A stretch of DNA of 64,000 nt from DATBSK01 sp964501785 (GTDB lineage: Bacteria > Actinomycetota > Acidimicrobiia > IMCC26256 > PALSA-555). Of the stretch, positions 58,656-64,000 are shown piece after piece. Numbering within the stretch: the stretch's first letter is position 1; each line of letters begins with the position of its first letter. The notes under the pieces were generated by a model. That model made no database searches and was not told the DNA's origin. It saw only the letters and a program-made list of their open reading frames with translations. Where the stretch lies: contig CAZCUD010000011.1 in the NCBI GenBank assembly GCA_964501785.1, positions 62,001-126,000 on the forward strand, in the 5' to 3' direction. A program made the translations under genes and the position numbers.

Positions 58656-59485
58656 TGGCGGGTGGCGGTCTGGAACTTGCGGATCGCGAGCAGCGAGAAC
58701 ACCACGGTGATCCCGACGATCCAGGCGATGGAGACCCACAGGTCGCTGCCGGGGTCGGTGCCGTTGTAGAGGTCGCGCACCACGTCGGTGACGATCGAGA
58801 ACGGGTTGGCGTTGGCGATCGCCTCGAGCCAGCCCGGCATGTTGGCCGGGTCGACGAACGCCGACGAGATGAACGTCATCGGGAACATCCAGATGAACCC
58901 GGCCGAGTTGGCGACCTCCACCGAGCTCACCGACACCCCGATGAACGCCTGCACCCAGCTCAGCGAGTAGCCGAACGCGAACAGGATCACGAACCCGAGG
59001 ATCGCCTCCCAGATGGCACCCTCGATGGTCCAGCCCACCGCGAACGCGACCGCGACCATCACGAGGAACGTGAAGAGGTTGCGCACGACGTCGGACACGC
59101 TGCGCCCGATGAGGACCGCGGGCTGGAACATCGGCAGCGACCGCAGTCGCTCGATGATCCCCTTCGTCATGTCCTCGGCGATGCCGACGCTCGTCCACGC
59201 GGTGCCGAAGACGACGGTCTGGGAGAAGATCCCGGCCATCACGTACTGCGTGTAGTCGCCGCCCGGCACCGCGACCGACTCGCCGAACACGAAGACGAAC
59301 AGCAGCACGAACATGATCGGCTGGATCGCCGAGAACACCAGGATCTCGGGCGAGCGCGGCATGGCCCGAAGGTGCCGCAGCGCCTCGGTCCACGAGTCGC
59401 GCCACATCCATGCCGCGCCGGTGGGCACGTCGTGCCCGCCGGCGTCGCCGACCGGAGCGCGCAGGCTCACGTCGGCCGCGCTCAC
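58652..59485 (-). CDS. ABC-2 type exporter permease (DrrB-like)
   Basis: A 277-residue permease with six hydrophobic segments: LVFSAIQPIMFVLLFVFVFG, FSQTVVFGTAWTSVGIA, FTFLVMVAVAFAVGWTI, AILGFVILFAFGYSLSW, FIWMFPMTFISSAFVDPANM and VSIAWIVGITVVFSLLAI. GIIERLRSLPMFQPAVLIGR matches the DrrB family of daunorubicin/phthiocerol-type exporters. GTG 59485 overlaps the ATPase stop (GTGA). Confidence 0.93.
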   Translation of the reverse strand: MSAADVSLRAPVGDAGGHDVPTGAAWMWRDSWTEALRHLRAMPRSPEILVFSAIQPIMFVLLFVFVFGESVAVPGGDYTQYVMAGIFSQTVVFGTAWTSVGIAEDMTKGIIERLRSLPMFQPAVLIGRSVSDVVRNLFTFLVMVAVAFAVGWTIEGAIWEAILGFVILFAFGYSLSWVQAFIGVSVSSVEVANSAGFIWMFPMTFISSAFVDPANMPGWLEAIANANPFSIVTDVVRDLYNGTDPGSDLWVSIAWIVGITVVFSLLAIRKFQTATRH

Positions 59486-60483
59486 GCCGCGTCCTCCTCG
59501 CTCGCCTCGTCGACTTCGTCGATCTGCTCCTCGTCGTCCTCGGGGATCTCGGCCGCGTGGCCCGTGAGGTCGAAGAAGACGTCGTCGAGCGTCGGGCGGC
59601 GCACGGCCACGTCCTCGACGCCGATCTTCGCGGCGTCGAGCTCGCGCACGATCACGGGCACGAGGCCCGCGGCGCTGCGCACCGGCACCGTCACCGTGCG
59701 GGCGAGCAGGTCGAGCGTCTCGGGTCCGCACGCGTGGCGCACCAGCACGTCCTTCGCGGGCTCGAGGTGCCCGGCCTCGAGCGTCGTCACGACGAGCCGC
59801 TCCGCTCCGGTGCGGGCCTTGAGCTCGTCGGACGTGCCCTCCGCGATGACCGAGCCGTGGTCGATCACGACGATCGAGTCGGCGAGGCGGTCGGCCTCCT
59901 CGAGGTACTGCGTGGTGAGCAGCGTGGTGGTGCCCTCGGCGACCAGCTCCTCGATGAGGCCCCACATGTTGAGGCGGCTGCGCGGGTCGAGGCCGGTGGT
60001 CGGCTCGTCGAGGAACAGCACGGACGGGCGCCCGATGAGGCTCATCCCGATGTCGAGGCGGCGGCGCATCCCGCCCGAGTAGGTCTTCACGACGCGGTCG
60101 CGAGCGTGCATCAGGTTGAACCGCTCCAGCAGCTCGGAGGCCCGGTCGCGCGCCTCCTTCTTCGGCAGGTGGAAGAGGCGCCCGACGAGCTCGAGGTTCT
60201 CGAACCCGGTGAGCCGCTCGTCGACGGCCGCGTACTGCCCGGTGAGGCCGATGCGCGCCCGCGCCCGGCGCGGCTCGGCCACGACGTCGATCCCGTCGAT
60301 GACCGCTCGCCCGGCGTCGGGCTTCAGCAGCGTGGTGAGGATCCGGACCGCGGTGGTCTTGCCGGCGCCGTTCGGACCGAGGACGCCCAGCACGGTGGCG
60401 TGCTCGACCTCGAAGTCGACGCCGCGCAAGGCCTCGGTGTCCCCGAAGCGCTTCTCGAGTCCCTCTGCGACGACCGTAGGCAC
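59482..60483 (-). CDS. ABC exporter ATPase (DrrA-like)
   Basis: A 333-residue ATP-binding subunit: Walker A GVLGPNGAGKTTAVRILTTL, Q-loop GLTGQYAAVDERLTG, signature TYSGGMRRRLDI, Walker B SVLFLDEPTTGLDP, H-loop TTLLTTQYLEEADRLADS. The C-terminal extension with PEDDEEQIDEVDEASEEDAA is very acidic. With the permease it forms a lipid or drug efflux pump. Start GTG 60483 follows TAGGGT by eight bases, next to a 12-base palindrome. Confidence 0.95.
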   Translation of the reverse strand: MPTVVAEGLEKRFGDTEALRGVDFEVEHATVLGVLGPNGAGKTTAVRILTTLLKPDAGRAVIDGIDVVAEPRRARARIGLTGQYAAVDERLTGFENLELVGRLFHLPKKEARDRASELLERFNLMHARDRVVKTYSGGMRRRLDIGMSLIGRPSVLFLDEPTTGLDPRSRLNMWGLIEELVAEGTTTLLTTQYLEEADRLADSIVVIDHGSVIAEGTSDELKARTGAERLVVTTLEAGHLEPAKDVLVRHACGPETLDLLARTVTVPVRSAAGLVPVIVRELDAAKIGVEDVAVRRPTLDDVFFDLTGHAAEIPEDDEEQIDEVDEASEEDAA

Positions 60484-60491
60484 GAAGGGTC

Positions 60492-60497
60492 ACCCTA
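60492..60497 (-). promoter_or_regulatory. -10 element of the ABC exporter operon
   Basis: Minus-strand TAGGGT eight bases before GTG 60483. Confidence 0.5.
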
Positions 60498-60509
60498 TCG
60501 AGCGCTCGA
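60498..60509. promoter_or_regulatory. Palindromic operator candidate of the ABC exporter
   Basis: TCGAGCGCTCGA, a perfect 12-base palindrome abutting the -10 in the -10/-35 spacer. A repressor bound here would block transcription; no regulator gene is adjacent. Confidence 0.45.
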
Positions 60510-60541
60510 CCCCCTCTTGAACACGATTCCGAACCGTGGGT

Positions 60542-61378
60542 TCAGACGTGCGCGCCGCCCGCGACGGTGATCGCCTGGCCGGTGACAAAGCTGGCCGCGT
60601 CGCTGGCGAGGAACACGATGACCGCCGCGGTCTCGTCGGGCTCCTGGTAGCGACCGAGCGGGATGGTGGCTCGGGCCCAGTCGGGCGAGCCGCCGGCGAC
60701 GCCCTGCGTCAGCCCGGGGTTGCCCGCACCCTGGTGGGGTGACACCCCGAGCGGGCACACCGAGTTGGCCCGGATCCCGAACTTCGCCAGCTCGAGCGCG
60801 AGCACCTCGGTGAGCCGGACGACGCCGGCCCGCGCCGCGGAGAAGGCGCCCACGTCGGGCGCGCCGGCGAGCGCCGCCGACGACGCGAGGTTGACGATGG
60901 CGCCCGGCGGGTCGCCGGCCTTCACCTGGAGCGCCATCTGGCGCGCGCAGCAGCGGGCGCCGAGCCAGGTGGCGGTGAGGTTGGCGTCGATCGCGGCCCG
61001 GAACGAGTCGGGCTCGACGTACAGCAGGCCGCCCGTGCCGAGCTCGGGACCGGTGCCGCCCGACAGGTTGCACGACACGTCGACCCGACCGAGCTCGTCC
61101 GTCGTCGCCACGACCGCCTGCTCGACGGCCTTCGAGTCGGTGAGCTCGACCGCCTGGACGAGCGCCCGCCGGCCCTCGGCACGCACCGCGTCGGCGACCT
61201 CCTCGAGCGCCGCGCGCGGCACCCGGTACGACTGCTCGGGCGACGCGTCGTCGTCGACCACGTCGACGCACGCGACGTCCGCGCCCAGGCGGGCCAGCTG
61301 GATCGCGACCGCGCGCCCGATGCCCGGCGGACGGGCCGCGCCCGCGACCCAGGCGACCTTGCCCTCGAACGAGATCAC
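60542..61378 (-). CDS. SDR-family protein lacking the catalytic Tyr-Lys pair
   Basis: A 278-residue SDR-fold protein: KVAWVAGAARPPGIGRAVAI (cofactor loop), CVDVVDDDASPEQSYRVPRA insertion, VNLASSAALAGAP, then GAFSAARAGVVRLTEVLALE. The YxxxK motif is replaced by FSAAR (Phe and Arg), so normal SDR hydride chemistry is unlikely. Cofactor Gly residues and the C-terminal GQAITVAGGAHV remain. It may be structural or use another mechanism. First gene downstream in the group with the enoyl-CoA hydratase and another SDR. Confidence 0.85.
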   Translation of the reverse strand: MISFEGKVAWVAGAARPPGIGRAVAIQLARLGADVACVDVVDDDASPEQSYRVPRAALEEVADAVRAEGRRALVQAVELTDSKAVEQAVVATTDELGRVDVSCNLSGGTGPELGTGGLLYVEPDSFRAAIDANLTATWLGARCCARQMALQVKAGDPPGAIVNLASSAALAGAPDVGAFSAARAGVVRLTEVLALELAKFGIRANSVCPLGVSPHQGAGNPGLTQGVAGGSPDWARATIPLGRYQEPDETAAVIVFLASDAASFVTGQAITVAGGAHV

Positions 61379-61382
61379 TCGG

Positions 61383-62213
61383 TCAGAGCTCGTCGAGCAG
61401 GTCGAGCAGGTCCTCCTCCTCGACCTCGGGCGTCTGTCCGCCGAGCTCGAGGAAGCGGCGCATCCGCTCGCGCGCGACCGGCTCGGCGAGGGCCTTCCGG
61501 AAGCCCGCCGCCTCGGCGGCGTAGCCCGCCGTCACGTCGCCGGACGCGAGATCGACCGCCCGCTTGGCCTCGGCCACGGCGACCGGGGGGAACGAGGCGA
61601 TGCGCGTCGCGAGGTCGCGCACGAAGTCCTCGGCTGCGTCGTCGTCGAGGACGTTGTTGATGTAGCCGATCGCCTCGGCCTCCTCGGCGTCGACGTCCGC
61701 ACAGCCGAGCACGATCTCGAGCGCGCGCGCCCGCCCCACCAGGCGGGTCAGCCGCTGCGTGCCCCCGGCGCCGGGGATGATGCCGAGCGCCACCTCGGGC
61801 TGGGCGAACAGCGCGTCCTCGGTCGCGAAGCGCATGTCGCACGCCAGCACGATCTCCGATCCTCCGCCCCGCGCGATGCCCTCGACGAGCGCGATCGACA
61901 CCTTGGGGATCTCGCGCAGCCGCTCGAGGAGGACGTTGACCGGAGCAGGCTCGGAGTCGCTGCCACCGATGCCCGACGCGTCCATGTCGATGATCATGCC
62001 GACGTCGGCGTGGGCGACGAAGAAGTCCTCGTTCGCGCTGGTCAGCACGAGGACGCGGCTGGCGTCGTCGTGCTCGAACGCGCCGATGAGCCCGACGAGG
62101 TCGTTGGTGAGCTCGCGGTCCCACAGGTTGAGCGGCGGGTGGTCGATGACCGCCCAGGCGACGCCGTCCTCGACCTCGACCGTGATGTGGACCAGCTCGT
62201 CGTACCCGCTCAT
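61383..62213 (-). CDS. Enoyl-CoA hydratase/isomerase family protein
   Basis: A 276-residue crotonase-fold protein. The oxyanion segment is SANEDFFVAHADVGMI, the two catalytic glutamates are in GIARGGGSEIVLACDMRFA and FAQPEVALGIIPGAGGTQRL, both present. C-terminal AKRAVDLASG and an acidic tail EVEEEDLLDLLDEL. It hydrates 2-enoyl-CoA during beta-oxidation or acts as an isomerase. Lies four bases before the SDR-like gene, in a three-gene operon. Confidence 0.92.
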   Translation of the reverse strand: MSGYDELVHITVEVEDGVAWAVIDHPPLNLWDRELTNDLVGLIGAFEHDDASRVLVLTSANEDFFVAHADVGMIIDMDASGIGGSDSEPAPVNVLLERLREIPKVSIALVEGIARGGGSEIVLACDMRFATEDALFAQPEVALGIIPGAGGTQRLTRLVGRARALEIVLGCADVDAEEAEAIGYINNVLDDDAAEDFVRDLATRIASFPPVAVAEAKRAVDLASGDVTAGYAAEAAGFRKALAEPVARERMRRFLELGGQTPEVEEEDLLDLLDEL

Positions 62214-62226
62214 GCGCGGCCGCCTC

Positions 62227-63018
62227 TCACTCGGGCATGGGGGGATCCCACTGCACCCCGTTCATGTGGCTGCCCCCGTCGGCGAACATCGTCATGCCGG
62301 TGATGTAGTCGCTGTCGTCGGTGGCGAGGAACAGCGCGACGCCGCCGATGTCGTGCTCGGGGTCACCCATCCGCCCGACCGGGTTCTGCTTGAGCATCTC
62401 CTGGGCGTTCTCGGGCGCCGCCTCGGCGAAGGCCACGTAGGCGGGCGACGCGGCCGCGGGCGCGATGCAGTTGACCAGGATGTTGTGCCGGGCCCACTCC
62501 CGGGCACCGGTGCGGGTGATCGCCTGGATGGCCATCTTGGCGGCGTTGTAGTCGACCGAGTACTGGTGCGCGTTGATCCCGTTGAGCGACACGAAGTTGA
62601 TGATCCGCCCCCAGCGCTGCTCCTTCATGTGGGGGAAGACCGCCTGCATGGCCCGGAACGTGTGCATCGGTCCGCCGTCGAACGCGAGCTGGAGGTCGCT
62701 GTCGGGCTTGTGCTCGAACCGCCCGAAGCCGCCGGCGACGTACGCGTTGTTGACGAGGACGTGCACGCCCCCGAGCTCGTCCGCGGCGATCTTCACCATG
62801 CGCTCGAGGTCGTCCTTCTCGAGGACGTTCGTCGGCACGAACTTCGCCGTGCCGCCGAGCTCGTCGACGATCTCCCGCTCGACCTGGGCACCCGTGTCGG
62901 GGTTCACCTCGGCGACGAGCACGGCCGCACCCTCCTGCGCGAACCGACGGGCGATCCCCCGCCCGATCCCCTGCCCCGCGCCGGTGACGATCGCCACCTT
63001 GTCGTCGAGCCGTCCCAT
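62227..63018 (-). CDS. Short-chain dehydrogenase/reductase
   Basis: A 263-residue SDR: TGAGQGIG, NNAYVAGGFGRF (NNA-Y), catalytic YNAAK near residue 161, MFADGGSHMNGVQ at the end. VAEVNPDTGAQVEREIVDEL after beta-2 suggests NAD(H). ATG 63018 preferred over GTG 63021 because AAGGAG then lies at normal distance. First gene of the operon; a palindrome sits 26 bases upstream. Confidence 0.9.
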   Translation of the reverse strand: MGRLDDKVAIVTGAGQGIGRGIARRFAQEGAAVLVAEVNPDTGAQVEREIVDELGGTAKFVPTNVLEKDDLERMVKIAADELGGVHVLVNNAYVAGGFGRFEHKPDSDLQLAFDGGPMHTFRAMQAVFPHMKEQRWGRIINFVSLNGINAHQYSVDYNAAKMAIQAITRTGAREWARHNILVNCIAPAAASPAYVAFAEAAPENAQEMLKQNPVGRMGDPEHDIGGVALFLATDDSDYITGMTMFADGGSHMNGVQWDPPMPE

Positions 63019-63043
63019 CACCTCTCCTTGGTCACCATCGCTG

Positions 63044-63084
63044 TGGCGTCACGTGTCTACCGAGGCGGTAGCGAGCTGACGCCA
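63044..63084. repeat. Intergenic palindrome, copy 3
   Basis: Outer arms TGGCGTCA (63044-63051) and TGACGCCA (63077-63084) enclose a second stem CTACCG/CGGTAG (63057-63062 and 63066-63071) with an AGG loop. Arms and the following AGAA match copies 1 and 2, but this copy lies between divergent genes. Confidence 0.65.
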
Positions 63085-63179
63085 GAACGGTCAGGGCGCG
63101 CACCCTACCGGCGGGACGCGCCGGGGTGCGGCGGGGGTGCGGCGGGGCGCGGCGGACCAGGGCCGATCGGCGGCGCCGG

Positions 63180-63185
63180 TAGCCT
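63180..63185 (+). promoter_or_regulatory. -10 element of the M20 peptidase gene
   Basis: TAGCCT seven bases before GTG 63193. Confidence 0.5.
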
Positions 63186-63192
63186 GCGGCGC

Positions 63193-64000
63193 GTGGGAGC
63201 CGACGTCGACACCGACCTCGACGGCGTCCTGGCGGCGGTCGACGCCGGGTTCGACGACGCCCGGGCCGCGCTCGACGACCTGGTGCGGATCCCGAGCATC
63301 AGCGCCGACCCCGACCGCCAGCGCGACGTGGCGCACAGCGCCGACGCGACGGCCGCGTACCTGGAGTCGTGCGGCCTCGAGTCCGTGCGCCGGGCGACCG
63401 TGCCCGGCTGCCCACCGGCGGTGATCGCCGAGTGGATGCACGCCGAGCCGGGCGCCGACGGTCGCACGCCCCCCACGGTCCTCCTCTACGCGCACCACGA
63501 CGTGCAGCCGCCCGGGTACGAGGAGCGCTGGGAGTCCGACCCGTTCGAGCCGGTGGCGCGTGACGGTCGCCTCTACGGCCGGGGCACCGCCGACGACAAG
63601 GCGGGCGCCGTTGCCCACGGCGCGATGTGCAAGGCCTGGCTCGACACCGCGGGAGCGCTCCCCTGCAACGTGAAGGTGCTCGTCGAGGGCGAGGAGGAGA
63701 TCGGGTCACCCCACCTCGGCGCGTTCCTCGCCGAGCACGCCGACGACCTCGCGGCCGACGTCCTCCTCCTCGCCGACGCGGGCAACTGGAGCGTCGGGAC
63801 TCCGGGGCTCACCTACTCGCTGCGCGGGCTCGCGGGCGGTGACGTGCGCCTCACGATGCTCGACAGCCCGTTGCACTCGGGCATGGCCGGCGGCGTGGTG
63901 CCCGACCTCACGATCGCGCTGGCCCGGCTGCTCGACTCTATGGTCGACGAGCACGGCGACGTCGCCATCGAGGGCTTCTGGGACGACGTGCGCGCGCCCT
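63193..64000 (+). CDS. M20-family dipeptidase (3' end outside window)
   Basis: 269 codons of a zinc-dependent M20 peptidase, open to the window end. TVLLYAHHDVQPPGYEERWE near residue 95 carries the first zinc His; GRGTADDKAGAVAHG near residue 129 the bridging Asp; LVEGEEEIGSPHLG near residue 160 the Glu base; LLLADAGNWSVG near residue 190 the next Asp. The part after GLTYSLRGLAGGDVRLT is the start of the dimerisation domain. GTG 63193 follows a -10 by seven bases. Related to PepV/CPG2-type dipeptidases; cytoplasmic. Confidence 0.92.
   Translation, partial: MGADVDTDLDGVLAAVDAGFDDARAALDDLVRIPSISADPDRQRDVAHSADATAAYLESCGLESVRRATVPGCPPAVIAEWMHAEPGADGRTPPTVLLYAHHDVQPPGYEERWESDPFEPVARDGRLYGRGTADDKAGAVAHGAMCKAWLDTAGALPCNVKVLVEGEEEIGSPHLGAFLAEHADDLAADVLLLADAGNWSVGTPGLTYSLRGLAGGDVRLTMLDSPLHSGMAGGVVPDLTIALARLLDSMVDEHGDVAIEGFWDDVRAP

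Noticed and set aside
63115..63160. Tandem GGGTGCGGCG-like stretch before the M20 gene
   Set aside because: Imperfect low-complexity GC DNA of three units; no evidence of function.
1..64000. tRNA, rRNA, CRISPR array, IS element or prophage
   Set aside because: No tRNA-like cloverleaf, repeat-spacer array, transposase frame or phage gene was seen; the lone recombinase has no att-site repeats near it.

Overview
The window is 64 kb of very GC-rich DNA (about 70 % by eye) packed with roughly 65 protein genes, frequent GTG starts, four-base start/stop overlaps and many short-chain dehydrogenases, acyl-CoA enzymes, flavin/F420-type monooxygenases and amidohydrolases. This points to an aerobic, lipid- or sterol-degrading high-GC actinobacterium; the style resembles Acidimicrobiia (Ilumatobacter/Iamia-like), but that placement is inference. 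No rRNA, tRNA, CRISPR array, IS element or phage module was seen.

Layout. 0-5 kb: an aldolase fragment divergent from an exopolyphosphatase, a TetR gene divergent from an orphan thiamine-diphosphate-enzyme domain, an SDR and a cupredoxin lipoprotein. 5-9 kb: a solitary degenerate tyrosine recombinase, then an amidohydrolase and a D-aminoacylase-like gene. 9-11.7 kb: small membrane and coiled-coil proteins, a methyltransferase and an OsmC protein. 11.7-15.3 kb (minus): acyl-CoA carboxylase beta subunit plus two acyl-CoA dehydrogenases. 15.4-18.7 kb: secreted alpha/beta hydrolase, and an ammonium transporter with a long structured leader and a strong terminator. 18.8-21.8 kb: SDR, glutamine-synthetase-like ligase and gamma-glutamyl hydrolase (amine scavenging). 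21.8-25.7 kb: two acyl-CoA synthetases and an SDR around a divergent promoter. 25.8-33.4 kb: a run of four luciferase-like monooxygenases with EthD-like, SnoaL-like and DUF202 proteins and an SDR. 33.5-36 kb: Nudix, DUF4202 and Gfo/Idh genes. 36-40.3 kb: a double-domain CoA transferase, a thiolase-like/DUF35 pair and a small membrane protein. 40.3-46.4 kb (minus): secreted protein, amidohydrolase, MFS exporter, two SDRs, amidohydrolase. 46.4-55.3 kb: serine hydrolase, monooxygenase, SnoaL protein, amidohydrolases, SMP-30 protein, FadD17-like ligase, SDR, GerW-like protein. 55.3-64 kb: P450 divergent from an FadH/OYE reductase, a DrrAB-type exporter, SDR-hydratase-SDR operon and an M20 peptidase cut by the window end.

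How it may work together. Acyl-CoA ligases, CoA transferase, dehydrogenases, hydratase, SDRs, thiolase/DUF35, carboxylase, P450 and dienoyl-CoA-type reductase make a toolkit for beta-oxidation of unusual or polycyclic carboxylic acids. Two exact matches to the KstR-type motif TNNAACNNGTTNNA sit in promoter regions, which supports a sterol/fatty-acid theme. The amt, ligase and hydrolase genes suggest nitrogen recovery from amines.

Regulatory style. Many first genes have a TANNNT -10 hexamer only 6-9 nt before the start codon, so much of this DNA appears to be transcribed as leaderless mRNA. I used this to choose several starts. A family of three intergenic palindromes sharing the arm GGCGTCA/TGACGCC is also present.
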